Counted from the stretch's first letter, positions 17,469-26,819 are shown. The stretch: DNA of 64,000 bases from CAVRUF01 sp963716005 (GCA_963716005.1 OY970285.1:434001-498000), one strand, 5' to 3'. The notes: generated by a model not told the origin, from the sequence alone. Program-made: numbers and translations.

Positions 17469-17530
17469 GACGCACGGATTCTTGCCTCTACCCGTCCACT
17501 CCGCAAGCGGGACCGGGCCATAATCGGTGA

Positions 17531-19999
17531 ATGGGAGCGCCTGCATCCGTGGATCGCGGGGCTGGGCGAGGCGCCCAGCCGGGCGAGGCGCTGGCCGCCG
17601 CGGTGCAGGCGGCGGGCCTTGCCTCGAACGCCGAGCTCGCGATCGTGCGCGTCGCCGATCCGGCCACCGAGGAGCTGGTCGCGGCCGCGGTCTGGACCCG
17701 CTCGGCCGTGGTGGCCGCCGAGCTCGAAGGCACGCGCATCGCCGCCGTCTTCGAGCAGGAGCCGCGCGAGCTTTCCCCTGAGGACGCGCCCGCGGTCGTA
17801 CGCAAGGCGGCCGACCGCGTGGGCGCGACCGCGATCCTCGTCGTCGCGGCCGGCGCCGAGGGGACGATCGAGCTCTACCGAAGCGCACCGTTCGACGAGG
17901 CCTCCCGTGCGGCCGCGCTCTTGGCCGCGGGTCAGGTCGCGGCGGCGCTCGAGCCCGCCCGCGCGCCGAAGGACGCCGACCCGATCGAGGTCGCCGGCGA
18001 CGCGTTCGCGGCCGCCTCCGACGAGGTCGAGCTGGCCGAGCACGTCGTTCGGCTCGCCCTGACGGCGACCGGCGCGGCGCGGTGCGTGCTCTGGCGCCTC
18101 GAAGCGGATGCGGCGCCGACGCTCCTCGCCGCAGGCGGGGGAACGGACACCTCGGCGAGCCGCACCGTCGTGCTCCCGCTCGGCGAGCCGCCCGTCGCGG
18201 AGCTCGAGCTCGTCCTCGAAGACCCGGGCGCGGTCGACGCGCTCGCACCGCTTGCCGCCCGTGCCGCCGTGGCTCTGCGCCGCGCCCGCCGCGCGGCGAT
18301 CGCCGAGCAGGAGCTGGAACGCTCCGAGACGATCGTGGAAGTCCTGAGTGAGGCGATCGCGCGCCTGTCCCTCTCGCACACGCTCGAGACGGCCGTCGAG
18401 CGGATCTCCGAGCTGTCGGCGAGCGACCGGGTCGGCATCTACCTCCGCACGAGCGACGGTCTCGAGGCCGCCGCGTCGCAGGGGCTCGGCGGCCCGCACG
18501 CCGCGATCACCGAGCGTTTGCTCGAGCTGGCGCTCGGGCCACAGCGAACCCGCGGCTACCTCGTCGCGTCCGACCTACGGAGCGACGCGCGCCTCGCCGG
18601 GCTCGAGCGCGAGCTCGCGGACTGCGGTGTCGGCCGCGCCCTCGTCGTGCCGCTCGTCGCCGGGGACGACGTCATCGGCGTGCTCGCCGTCTACGAGTCC
18701 GAGGCCCGTCCGCACGCGCCCGGGGAGGAAACGCTGCCGATCGCGCTGTCGGCGCAGCTCGCCGTCGCGGTGCAGAACGCGAAGCTCCACGAGGACGTGA
18801 TGCGCTCGGACGCGGACCGAGCGCGCCTCCTCGCCTCGGAGCGCGCCACCGCTCGCCGGCTGCGCATCCTGTTCGAGATCTCCGATGCGTTCACGCGTGA
18901 CCTTTCGTTCGACGCGACGGTCGACGCGGTCGCCCGCTCGATGGTGCAGGTGTTCGAGCTGTCCGCGGCCGCGGTCCGCATGCCGGCCGCGGGACGCGAC
19001 GCCGAAGAGCTGCGGGCCTTCTACGTCGCCGACCCGGCGCTCGAGGGCCCCATCCGCGCGATCCTCGAACGCGGCGACCCGGCGCTGCTCGAGCCGTTTC
19101 GCGCGCAGGGCGCGACCGTGCTGGAGCTTCCGTTGGCGACGCCCGTGGAGCAGCTCGGCACGCTTGTGCTCCTCCGGCTCGATCCGGGGAGCCCGCTCGA
19201 CGAGGGCACGATCGAGGCCGCCCGCGTCGTCACCGCACAGGCAGCGCTCGTGCTCGACAACGCCCGCCTCTACCAGCAGCAGAAGGACTTCACGGAGACC
19301 ATGCAGCGCTCGCTCCTGCCGGTCGACCCCCCGGCGACGGGCGGCATCGAGATCGGCCACGTGTATACGTCGTCGGCGCGCGTGGACGTGGGCGGCGACG
19401 TCTACGACGTGCTCGTGCTCGAGGACGGACGGCTCGCGGTCTGCCTCGGGGACGTGGCCGGAAAGGGCATCCAGGCCGTGGCCGACATGGCCATGACCAA
19501 GTTCGCCTTCCGCGCGCTCGCGCGGAGCTATCCAGAGCCGGGCGAGTTCCTCGCGCGTGTGAACGACGTCGTCGTCGAGGAGATCGCGCCCGGCAAGTTC
19601 GTGACCATGGTCTACGCGGTCGTCGATCCCGAAGCGGGCGAGATCGCGTGCGCGAGCGCCGGTCATCCACCGCCGCGCGTCGTTTCGGTGAGCGGCGACG
19701 TCGAGGCGCTCGGGTCGTCCGGGCTCGCGCTCGGCGTCGAGCCCGGCCAGGCATACCCGGAAGAGCACGCGCGGCTCGAGCCGGGTGCGAGCGTCGTCCT
19801 CTTCACGGACGGGATCACCGAGTGCCGGCGCGAGGGCGAGCTCTACGGCGAGGCGCGCCTGGACGCGTTCCTCGCCGCGAACGCGGGTCTCGAGCCGCAG
19901 GCGCTCGCGGACGCGCTCGTCGAGGACTGCCGCGCTTTCGGAGGCGGCGAGCTCGACGACGACTGTGCCGTGGTGTGCCTGCGCCGGTCCGTAGGCTAG
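17531..19999 (+). CDS. GAF-domain PP2C (SpoIIE/RsbU-type) phosphatase
   Basis: 822 residues. N-terminal region with two or three GAF-like sensor domains (~30-160, ~165-260 and ~270-430), a linker helix (ASERATARRLRILFEISDAF), another GAF-like unit (~450-590) and a C-terminal PP2C domain (~620-820) with the metal-binding motifs DVGGDVYDV, CLGDVAGKG, ASAGHPPP and LFTDGITE. Such proteins dephosphorylate anti-anti-sigma factors in partner switching; no anti-sigma partner is adjacent. CATAAT at 17519 is 7 bases before the ATG, so the message is probably leaderless. Confidence 0.9.
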   Translation: MGAPASVDRGAGRGAQPGEALAAAVQAAGLASNAELAIVRVADPATEELVAAAVWTRSAVVAAELEGTRIAAVFEQEPRELSPEDAPAVVRKAADRVGATAILVVAAGAEGTIELYRSAPFDEASRAAALLAAGQVAAALEPARAPKDADPIEVAGDAFAAASDEVELAEHVVRLALTATGAARCVLWRLEADAAPTLLAAGGGTDTSASRTVVLPLGEPPVAELELVLEDPGAVDALAPLAARAAVALRRARRAAIAEQELERSETIVEVLSEAIARLSLSHTLETAVERISELSASDRVGIYLRTSDGLEAAASQGLGGPHAAITERLLELALGPQRTRGYLVASDLRSDARLAGLERELADCGVGRALVVPLVAGDDVIGVLAVYESEARPHAPGEETLPIALSAQLAVAVQNAKLHEDVMRSDADRARLLASERATARRLRILFEISDAFTRDLSFDATVDAVARSMVQVFELSAAAVRMPAAGRDAEELRAFYVADPALEGPIRAILERGDPALLEPFRAQGATVLELPLATPVEQLGTLVLLRLDPGSPLDEGTIEAARVVTAQAALVLDNARLYQQQKDFTETMQRSLLPVDPPATGGIEIGHVYTSSARVDVGGDVYDVLVLEDGRLAVCLGDVAGKGIQAVADMAMTKFAFRALARSYPEPGEFLARVNDVVVEEIAPGKFVTMVYAVVDPEAGEIACASAGHPPPRVVSVSGDVEALGSSGLALGVEPGQAYPEEHARLEPGASVVLFTDGITECRREGELYGEARLDAFLAANAGLEPQALADALVEDCRAFGGGELDDDCAVVCLRRSVG

Positions 20000-20003
20000 A
20001 GCG

Positions 20004-21542
20004 GTGACCGTGACCTCCCCCGTGGCCGTGCGCCGGCTCTCCGTCGTCGTGTTCGTCGCCGGCGCCGCCACCCTCGCAACCGAGATCGCGGCGTCGCGTC
20101 TCCTCGCGCCGTATTTCGGCTCGTCGACGATCGTCTGGGCGAACATCATCGGCCTGATCCTGATCTACCTCTCACTCGGCTACTGGCTGGGAGGGAAGCT
20201 CGCCGACCGTCGTCCCGAGCCGCGCGTGCTGGGGCTCATCGTCGGGATCGCCGCCGTGTTCGTGGCGCTCACGCCGTTCGTCGCGCGCCCGGTGCTCGAC
20301 GCCGGCCTCGACGCGCTCGACTCGGTCGAGGTCGGAGCCGCCGTCGGCTCGTTCTTCGGCGCGCTCCTCCTCTTTGCGGTCCCGGTCACGCTGCTCGGGA
20401 TGGTCTCGCCCTTTGCGATCCGGCTCGCGCTCGTGGACATCAAGCAGGCCGGCGCGGTCGCGGGCCGGCTCTACGCGCTCTCGACCGTGGGGTCGATCAT
20501 CGGGACGTTCCTCTCCGCGATCGTCCTCATCCCGCTGATCGGGACGCAGCGGACGATGCTCGCGAGCGCGGTTCTCCTCGGCCTGGCCGCGGCGCTCCTC
20601 CTCGGCCGGCGCTGGCAGATCCTCACCGTCGTGCTGGCCGCGCTCGTCCTCATCCCGCCCGGGACGATCAAGGCGAGCGAGGGCCTGATCTTCGAGACCG
20701 AGTCGACGTACCAGTACATCCAGGTGGTCGAGCGCACCGACGGCTCGCGCGCGCTGAAGCTGAACGAGGGCGTCGCCGTGCACTCGGTGTGGCACGAGGA
20801 CACCGTGCTCACCGGCGGTGTCTGGGACACGTTCCTCATGGTGCCGCCGCTTCTTGACCGGCCCCCGGAGCGGATGCTCATCATCGGCAACGCGGGCGGC
20901 ACCATCGCGCGGGCCTTCGGGGAGCTCTACCCCGACGTGGAGATCGACGGCGTCGAGATCGATCCCGAGGTGACCGAGGCCGGGCGCAAGTACCTGGGTC
21001 TCGGCGACAACCCGAAGCTCACGACCTTCGCGGCCGACGGCCGGCCGTTCCTGCAGCTGACCGAGGAGCGCTACGACATCGTGGTCGTGGACGCCTACCA
21101 CCAGCCCTACATCCCGTTCTACCTCGCCACGGAGGAGTTCTTCCAGCTCGTCCGCGACCACCTTGAGCCGGGCGGGATCATGGCCCTGAACGTAGCCTCG
21201 GTTCCCGGTGACGCCAGCCTGCCGGAGGCGATCGGCACGACCGTGCTCGCCGCGTTCCCGCAGGCGTGGAGCTGGCCGGCGCTGCGGTTCAACAACCTGA
21301 TCCTCGCCTTCGACGAGCCGGCCGACCGAGAGACGCTCGTCGAGCGGGTCGCGACCGCGCCGCCCGAGGTCGAGCCGCTCGTGCCGCTCGTCCAGTCAGA
21401 GCTCGTTCCGGTGGAGCCGCACGGCGACGTGCTCACCGACGATCACGCGCCCGTCGAGTGGCTGACCGACCGGATGATCGTGGACTTCGTCTCCCGCGGC
21501 GGCGAGCTCGACGAAGACCACCTCCCGACGCAGCCGAAGTGA
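20004..21542 (+). CDS. Membrane-fused spermidine synthase-like methyltransferase-fold protein
   Basis: 512 residues from GTG 20004. Residues ~10-225 form about seven membrane helices with motifs seen in MFS-like fused spermidine synthases (ATEIAASRLLAPYFGSS, GMVSPFAIRLA, LYALSTVGSIIGTF). Residues ~230-500 are a spermidine synthase/Rossmann domain with IIGNAGGTIARAF, the acidic DGVEIDPEV and VVVDAYHQPYIPFYL. The usual GGGEGxxxRE loop is changed (IGNAGGTIARA), so polyamine synthesis is not assured. It is followed by GDPD with a GTGA overlap. Confidence 0.85.
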   Translation: MTVTSPVAVRRLSVVVFVAGAATLATEIAASRLLAPYFGSSTIVWANIIGLILIYLSLGYWLGGKLADRRPEPRVLGLIVGIAAVFVALTPFVARPVLDAGLDALDSVEVGAAVGSFFGALLLFAVPVTLLGMVSPFAIRLALVDIKQAGAVAGRLYALSTVGSIIGTFLSAIVLIPLIGTQRTMLASAVLLGLAAALLLGRRWQILTVVLAALVLIPPGTIKASEGLIFETESTYQYIQVVERTDGSRALKLNEGVAVHSVWHEDTVLTGGVWDTFLMVPPLLDRPPERMLIIGNAGGTIARAFGELYPDVEIDGVEIDPEVTEAGRKYLGLGDNPKLTTFAADGRPFLQLTEERYDIVVVDAYHQPYIPFYLATEEFFQLVRDHLEPGGIMALNVASVPGDASLPEAIGTTVLAAFPQAWSWPALRFNNLILAFDEPADRETLVERVATAPPEVEPLVPLVQSELVPVEPHGDVLTDDHAPVEWLTDRMIVDFVSRGGELDEDHLPTQPK

Positions 21543-22240
21543 TCCCTCGCTCTGCGGACGGTGGGCTCCTCCGGATCGTCCACCGGACGAACACAATCGC
21601 CGAGATCCAGTCCGCGCTCGCGACCGGTCTCGACGGGATCGAGCTGGACGTGATCGCGCACGACGGACGGCTCGTGCTCGCGCATTCCCCGGAGGAGCAC
21701 GAATCGGGCGCGCCGGCGCTCGACGAAGCGCTCGCGCTCGCCGGCGACTCGGTCGTCCTCGTGGATCTGAAGCAGTCCGGCATCGAGGAACAGGTCGCCG
21801 AGGCGCTCCGGGGCCGGGAGCGTACGGTCGTGTGCTCGCTCCACGCTGAGGCGCTGCGCAACGTTCGCCGGCTCGCGCCGGGGCTCCCGACGTCGCTCTC
21901 GTACCCGGCCGACCGGCTCAGGGTGAGCGAGCGCGGCCTCCCGGGCCCGGTGCTCGGCGCGGCGGCTGCGACGCTGCGAGCCGCGCTGCCCTACAGGATC
22001 GGACGGATGCTCGACCGCTCCCAGGCGGAGGCGGCCACCCTGCACCACCTCGTCCTGTCCGAGCGCACGGTCGTGCGCTGCCGCGCCGGGGGCGCCGTGG
22101 TGATCGCCTGGACGGTGAACGATCCCGCGGAGCTGGAGCGGGTCGTGGCGCTCGGCGTGGACGGGGTCGTTACCGACGATCCCGAGGTGTTCGCTCGCGC
22201 TACGATTGCGTCGTCGTGCGGCGATTCGCCCCCCTCCTGA
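21539..22240 (+). CDS. Glycerophosphodiester phosphodiesterase-like protein
   Basis: 233 residues from GTG 21539 overlapping the preceding stop. GDPD TIM-barrel motifs: RIVHRTNTIAEIQSAL (His-Arg at the active site), GLDGIELDVIAHDGRLVLAH (acidic pair and second His), VVLVDLK and a C-terminal VIAWTVNDPAE with GVDGVVTDDP. The Asn/Thr of the canonical HRGxxxxxPENT box is reduced to HRTNT, so this is a compact family member. Likely hydrolyses glycerophosphodiesters to glycerol-3-phosphate; substrate unproven. It overlaps the next gene by 25 bp. Confidence 0.85.
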   Translation: MIPRSADGGLLRIVHRTNTIAEIQSALATGLDGIELDVIAHDGRLVLAHSPEEHESGAPALDEALALAGDSVVLVDLKQSGIEEQVAEALRGRERTVVCSLHAEALRNVRRLAPGLPTSLSYPADRLRVSERGLPGPVLGAAAATLRAALPYRIGRMLDRSQAEAATLHHLVLSERTVVRCRAGGAVVIAWTVNDPAELERVVALGVDGVVTDDPEVFARATIASSCGDSPPS

Positions 22241-23163
22241 TCTGCGTCGCGGCCCTGGTCCTCAGCGCTCCTGCCCTGGCCCAGACGCCGCCACCCGTCA
22301 TCGCAACCGGAGTGACGATCGCCGGCCTGGATGTGGGCGGCATGACCGAGGCCCAGGCCACGAACGCGGTCGAGGCCGCGTTCAAGAGGCCGGTCCCGCT
22401 CGTCTTCAAGGGCAAGCGCTGGGCGATCAAGCCGACCACGCTCGAGACGTCGGCGGCGATCGACAACGCGATCACGGGAGCGATGGGCGCAGCGGCGGGC
22501 ACGGACGTCAAGCTCGGCGTCACCGTCAAGCCGAAGCGGATCGCCAAGTACGCCGCCTACCTGGACAAGATCTTCTCGCGCGACGCGAAGGACGCGAAGC
22601 TCGTCCTCAAGAACTTGAAGCCGCGGATCATCCCCGAGCGCCGGGGCATCGACGTCCGGCAGATGCGCATGACCAACGCGATCTCACGCGCCCTGAAGCT
22701 GAACCAGCGCAGCCAGATCCGTTTGATCGTCCTCTATCGCATGCCGAAGTTCAGGAAGGCGGACGTCGGCGCGTCGATCGTCATCCGCCGCGGCTCGCGC
22801 AAGCTCTACCTATACGACAAGACGAAGCTCGTGCGGCGGTTCGACATCGCCGTCGGCATGTCCGGCCACGTGACGCCGCTCGGCCGCTACCGCGTGATCT
22901 CGAAGGAAGTGAATCCGACTTGGGATCCGCCGTCGAGCCCGTGGGCGGAAGGCCTCGGCCCGATCCCGCCCGGGCCCGGAAATCCGCTCGGCACGCGCTG
23001 GATCGGCACGTCGGCGCCGGCGATCGGCATCCACGGGACGCCCCAGCCCTGGACGGTCGGCACCGCCGCCTCGCACGGCTGCATCCGCATGCGTATCCCC
23101 GAGGTCGAGTGGCTGTTCCCGCGCGTGAAGGTCGGCACGCCGATCTTCATCGTCTCGGCGTAG
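22216..23163 (+). CDS. Exported L,D-transpeptidase (YkuD family)
   Basis: 315 residues from GTG 22216. Sec signal peptide ending ALAQTPPP, then a domain ~30-175 of the type preceding YkuD (VTIAGLDVGGMTEAQATNAV, PKRIAKYAAYLDKIF), then the YkuD catalytic domain with SIVIRRGSRKLYLYD, the His motif IGIHGTPQP and the nucleophile motif TAASHGCIRM. It should form 3-3 peptidoglycan cross-links or attach proteins outside the membrane. It overlaps the GDPD end by 25 bp. Confidence 0.93.
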   Translation: MRRFAPLLICVAALVLSAPALAQTPPPVIATGVTIAGLDVGGMTEAQATNAVEAAFKRPVPLVFKGKRWAIKPTTLETSAAIDNAITGAMGAAAGTDVKLGVTVKPKRIAKYAAYLDKIFSRDAKDAKLVLKNLKPRIIPERRGIDVRQMRMTNAISRALKLNQRSQIRLIVLYRMPKFRKADVGASIVIRRGSRKLYLYDKTKLVRRFDIAVGMSGHVTPLGRYRVISKEVNPTWDPPSSPWAEGLGPIPPGPGNPLGTRWIGTSAPAIGIHGTPQPWTVGTAASHGCIRMRIPEVEWLFPRVKVGTPIFIVSA

Positions 23164-23179
23164 CGAAGCCCGCCGATCG

Positions 23180-24694
23180 TCAGCCCCTCAGGCAGGCCTG
23201 CGAGCCGCTCGCGTCGAGGTAGCCGCGCCAGCGCCGGCCGGTTTCCTTCCAGAACGGGTCGCCCGTCGAGCGCGCGAGCCGCTCGAGGAGGTTGACGTGG
23301 TAGGTGTGGTATCCGGTGGTCGCGGGGTTCCCACCGAGCGAGTAGCGCGACCAGCAGCCGGTGTCGAAGTCGCCCATCAGCTTCTGCGTCGTCGTGCTGA
23401 GACCCGCAGCGTAGGCCTTCGCTTCCTCGTCTCCTGTGCGCTCCGCGTACTCCGAGAGCGAGACGATCGTCTGGAGCTGGGCGTTGAGCACGGCCATCGA
23501 GGAGAAGCCGTACTCCTGGATCCAGGTGCCGCCCCCGACGGCGAGCGTGAGGCCACGCGGGATCGCGCGGAACGAGGCCCCTGCGGCGTCGAGGAGGGAG
23601 CGGTCGCCGGCGAGGTCGCTCGTCCGGGCAAGCGCCTGGGCCCCGACCGCCTGCGCGAAGCCCGACTCCCACACGTCCGGCCCGCCGGCGGAGAAGCGAT
23701 ACGGCCACGTAAGCGTCCTCCCCTTGCGAACGCCGCGCGCAATGAGCGCGTTTGCCAGCGTGACGGCGGCCTCTTCGTCCTTGCGGCCCGCGAGGGTGTT
23801 CAACTTGCCGAAGTTGGCCAGGGGGTGGAACCGGTAGCCGTGGTCGGGGAAGAAGCGATAGACGACGCCGGTGCCGTCTGCGATGTCCGTTCCGGCGAAC
23901 TCGGGCGCTTCATCGGCGAGGCCCTTCGTGTTCGCACGAAGCTGGGCGAAGAGCTCAGGTGTCCGGGGCCCATACTCGTCGGCGACAGCGGCGACGTCGT
24001 CGACGACGAGCCCCAGTACCGCCGCCCGGCCCGGCAGTAGAGCGTCGATCGCGGCCGTCGCCTCCGCCAGGATCGCGCTCGCGTCCACCGCCGCTTGTTC
24101 GCCGAGCCGGCCGTCCGCGACCGCTGCGGTGAGCCCCGCGCGGACGACCTGCCCATCTTCCTGCGCGCGCTCGGCGATCGCCTGCCGAAGCGCCGTCCTC
24201 GTGTCCTCACCGGCGATCCCGTCGACCAGGAGGTTCTGAGTCCCCTGAAACACCTGCACGGCCGCCGTCGTGGTGGCGCCGAAGGAGCCGTCGGGTGGGG
24301 ATTTCTGGGCGCCGAGCACGGAGAGGGCGACCTGGAGGTCGCGAACTCGGGGGCCACGGTCGCCGTCGCTGAGCGCGGTCGGCGACGCGATGTCAGGCAC
24401 GAGCGCGGGTGGTTCGCTGGTCGGCGCGGCCGAGGCCGGGGCGGCCCTCCGGTCGTCGCCGGAAAACGGTCGGACGGCGACCGCGAAGAGGACGGCGAGC
24501 GCGAGCGCAAAGAGTGCGAGGTACCGGAGCGGGTTGCGAGCCGCCCTGGCACGAAGGCGTGAGAGGTCGCCGGCGAACGTCCTCGGCGGTCCCCGGCGAC
24601 GCGGCCGCGCCGCGGGCGCCGGCGCGGCCTCCTTCGGCGCGAGCTCCTCGTCCCACCAGTCGAACTGCTCATCGATGAAGAACGCGTCAGCCAT
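23180..24694 (-). CDS. Membrane-anchored PG-binding and D-glucuronyl C5-epimerase-like protein
   Basis: 504 residues from ATG 24694 (ATG 24721 is also possible). Order: cytoplasmic acidic/Pro-rich N-terminus, one membrane helix (YLALFALALAVLFAVAV), a peptidoglycan-binding_1 domain (GPRVRDLQVALSVLGAQKS, VQVFQGTQNLLVDGIAG), a helical linker, then a C-terminal domain resembling heparosan C5-epimerase (TWIQEYGFSSMAVLNAQLQT, FDTGCWSRYSLGG, TGYHTYHVNLLERLA, RRWRGYL). It probably acts outside the cell on a wall or exopolysaccharide uronic acid. It is convergent with the transpeptidase gene. Confidence 0.82.
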   Translation of the reverse strand: MADAFFIDEQFDWWDEELAPKEAAPAPAARPRRRGPPRTFAGDLSRLRARAARNPLRYLALFALALAVLFAVAVRPFSGDDRRAAPASAAPTSEPPALVPDIASPTALSDGDRGPRVRDLQVALSVLGAQKSPPDGSFGATTTAAVQVFQGTQNLLVDGIAGEDTRTALRQAIAERAQEDGQVVRAGLTAAVADGRLGEQAAVDASAILAEATAAIDALLPGRAAVLGLVVDDVAAVADEYGPRTPELFAQLRANTKGLADEAPEFAGTDIADGTGVVYRFFPDHGYRFHPLANFGKLNTLAGRKDEEAAVTLANALIARGVRKGRTLTWPYRFSAGGPDVWESGFAQAVGAQALARTSDLAGDRSLLDAAGASFRAIPRGLTLAVGGGTWIQEYGFSSMAVLNAQLQTIVSLSEYAERTGDEEAKAYAAGLSTTTQKLMGDFDTGCWSRYSLGGNPATTGYHTYHVNLLERLARSTGDPFWKETGRRWRGYLDASGSQACLRG

Positions 24695-24787
24695 GTGGAA
24701 TTGTCCAGGAAGGTACGGCATGTGACGGTTGTTGCCTAGCTGGGGCGGGGGCCGCCGCTCTGTGCCCTGACTACACTCGAACGGCCC

Positions 24788-25339
24788 ATGACCGGCCGCA
24801 CGAAACTCGCCTTGCAGGCAGTCGCCATCGCGGTGGTCGCCTCGATGATCGGCCTGCTCGCCTGGCAGCTCGCGACGAAGGAAGCGGGCGCCGGGCTCGC
24901 CGACGCGGTCGAGAACGGGGAGAAGCCCGCGGCGCCGGCGCTGACGCTGCCCGACCTCGACGGGGAAGGGGAGATCTCGCTGGCCGACTACCGCGGGAAG
25001 GCGGTCGTGCTCAACTTCTGGGCCTCGTGGTGCGAGCCGTGCAAGGACGAGGTGCCCATGCTCGAGCAGGCCTGGCAGGACAACCAGGACGACGACGTGG
25101 TCGTGCTCGGTGTGAACGCGCAGGACTTCCGCTCGTTCGCCCGTGACTTCGTCGAGGAGTACGGGATCACGTATCCGAACGCCCGTGACGGCGCCGGCGA
25201 GACGCGCGATCGCTGGGGCCTCACCGGCTTCCCGGAGACGTGGTGGATCGACCGCGAAGGGCGGCTCGTCGCGTACTCCAGCGGCCCGTTCACGCAGGAG
25301 CAGCTCGACGACAACATCGCGCTCGCGCTCGAGTCATGA
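24788..25339 (+). CDS. Membrane-anchored TlpA/ResA/CcmG-type thioredoxin
   Basis: 183 residues: one N-terminal signal anchor (LALQAVAIAVVASMIGLLAW) and an extracytoplasmic thioredoxin fold with the redox motif FWASWCEPCKDE and cis-Pro in LTGFPETWWID. It reduces apocytochrome c cysteines before haem attachment. Its neighbours, CcmH and CcdA, belong to the same pathway. A -10-like TACACT at 24772 sits ~10 bases before the ATG. The end overlaps ccmH by 4 bp (ATGA). Confidence 0.92.
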   Translation: MTGRTKLALQAVAIAVVASMIGLLAWQLATKEAGAGLADAVENGEKPAAPALTLPDLDGEGEISLADYRGKAVVLNFWASWCEPCKDEVPMLEQAWQDNQDDDVVVLGVNAQDFRSFARDFVEEYGITYPNARDGAGETRDRWGLTGFPETWWIDREGRLVAYSSGPFTQEQLDDNIALALES

Positions 25340-25779
25340 GGCTGCTCGTCCTCCTCACCGCGCTCGCGCTCGCCGCTCCGGCTGCGGCGGCCGATCCGCC
25401 TACGCTCGCCGACCTCGAGGACGAGGTGATCTGCCCGACGTGCCAGACGACGCTCGAGCTCTCGAACTCGCCGGTCGCGACGCAGATGCGGACGTTCATC
25501 CGCCAGCGCATCGCCGCCGGGGACTCCAAGGAGGAGATCAAGGCGCAGCTGGTGGACGAGTTCGGCGAGGGCGTGCTGGCGGCGCCGACGAAGAGCGGCT
25601 TCAACCTGGTCGCCTGGCTCCTTCCGCTCGCCGGGCTCCTGGCCGCGGTGGTGGCGGTCACGTTTGCGGCGCGGCGCTACGTGCGGGCGCGGCCCGAGTC
25701 CGCGGCAGCGACGGGGCCGCCGCTCGATCCCGAGCTCGAGCGCCGCGTCGACGACGAGCTAGAACGCTTCGACAGCTAG
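25336..25779 (+). CDS. CcmH/NrfF-type cytochrome c biogenesis protein
   Basis: 147 residues. Signal peptide, then a periplasmic domain with the redox pair EDEVICPTCQTTLELSNSP (RCxxCQ-type motif of CcmH, here CPTCQ), RTFIRQRIAAGDSKEEIK and LVDEFGEGVLAAP, and a C-terminal membrane helix (LPLAGLLAAVVAVTFAAR). The family reduces or presents apocytochrome c. It is coupled to the thioredoxin upstream (ATGA) and to CcdA downstream (TAG ATG). Confidence 0.93.
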   Translation: MRLLVLLTALALAAPAAAADPPTLADLEDEVICPTCQTTLELSNSPVATQMRTFIRQRIAAGDSKEEIKAQLVDEFGEGVLAAPTKSGFNLVAWLLPLAGLLAAVVAVTFAARRYVRARPESAAATGPPLDPELERRVDDELERFDS

Positions 25780-26481
25780 ATGGAAGGCAAGGTCGCGCTC
25801 GCGTTCTTCGCGGGGCTCGTGTCCTTCGCGACGCCGTGCGTCTTGCCGCTCGTCCCCGGCTACCTCTCGGCCGTCTCGGGCGTTGCCCCGGGCGTCGGCG
25901 GCCGGCGGGTGGTGGTCGCGAGCCTCCCGTTCATCGCCGGGTTCACCGCGGTCTTCGTCGCGCTGGGCGCCGCGGCCGCGTTGGCGGGCGGGTTCATCGA
26001 GGACTACCGCCGCTTCGTCCCGCAGATAGCCGGGATCGTTCTGGTCACGTTCGGCTTCGCGTTCATGGGACTGCTCCCGGCTCCGTGGCTCGACCGGCTG
26101 GTCGCCCCCGAGCTCGTCGAAGGAGCGCGCCGCCGCGGCTCGTCGGCCCTTCTCGGAGCGGCGTTCGGCGTCTGTGCCGCTCCGTGCGTAGGCCCGGTCC
26201 TCGCGGGGATCCTCGCGCTGGCCGGCGACACCGGGACGGTGCTCCAGGGCTCGGCGCTCCTCTTCGTCTATTCGCTCGGCCTCGCGGTGCCGTTCCTCCT
26301 CGTGGGAATCGGCTTCGCGCACGCGATGGGCGCGTTCCGCTGGCTTCGCGACCACTTCGAGGTGATCCGCATCGTGAGCGGCGCGATCCTCGTCGTCGCG
26401 GGCCTGCTCCTCTTCTTCGACCGGTGGTGGTGGCTGAGCGCGATCGTGAACCGCGTGATGGAGACCGTCGGACTGGACTGA
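25780..26481 (+). CDS. ccdA: CcdA/DsbD-type membrane thiol-disulfide transporter
   Basis: 233 residues with six membrane helices. It passes electrons from cytoplasmic thioredoxin across the membrane to the extracytoplasmic TlpA/CcmH proteins. The two redox-active Cys are in the repeated family motifs SFATPCVLPLVPGYLS (helix 1) and CAAPCVGPVLAGILALAG (helix 4). ATG immediately follows the ccmH stop. Length and topology match CcdA. Confidence 0.94.
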   Translation: MEGKVALAFFAGLVSFATPCVLPLVPGYLSAVSGVAPGVGGRRVVVASLPFIAGFTAVFVALGAAAALAGGFIEDYRRFVPQIAGIVLVTFGFAFMGLLPAPWLDRLVAPELVEGARRRGSSALLGAAFGVCAAPCVGPVLAGILALAGDTGTVLQGSALLFVYSLGLAVPFLLVGIGFAHAMGAFRWLRDHFEVIRIVSGAILVVAGLLLFFDRWWWLSAIVNRVMETVGLD

Positions 26482-26500
26482 TTGCTACGCTCCGCGCGCT

Positions 26501-26809
26501 GTGGCGACGATCCTGGTCGCAGGGGTCGATCTCTTCTTCCGAGGGAAGTTGGAGGCCCTGCTCGGCGACAAGCACAAGCTGACCTCCACGGAGAGCGTCG
26601 ATCCGCCGGATCTCGTCATCGTCGACATCGCCCGGATCGACCCGATGGAAGTGGCGGATTCCTACCCGGACATCCCCATCCTCGGGTTCACGAATCACAC
26701 CGACACGGCGGGCCTCCGCGCCGGGCACGAAGCGGGGTTCGACCAGGTGATCGTGCGCTCCGCACTAGTCGAGCGGGCACCCCAGATCGTCGACGAGCTC
26801 GTTGACTAG
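26501..26809 (+). CDS. Small receiver-like protein
   Basis: 102 residues from GTG 26501. The predicted alternating strand/helix pattern resembles a shortened CheY fold (TILVAGVDLFFRGKLEALL, PPDLVIVDIARIDPM, YPDIPILGFTNHTD, AGFDQVIVRSALVERA). The phospho-acceptor position appears as VIVDI, but the N-terminal acidic pair and the conserved Lys are missing, so it is probably a phosphorylation-independent receiver-like domain. Unknown role; co-directional with the ccm block. Confidence 0.65.
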   Translation: MATILVAGVDLFFRGKLEALLGDKHKLTSTESVDPPDLVIVDIARIDPMEVADSYPDIPILGFTNHTDTAGLRAGHEAGFDQVIVRSALVERAPQIVDELVD

Positions 26810-26819
26810 GCTGTAGCCG

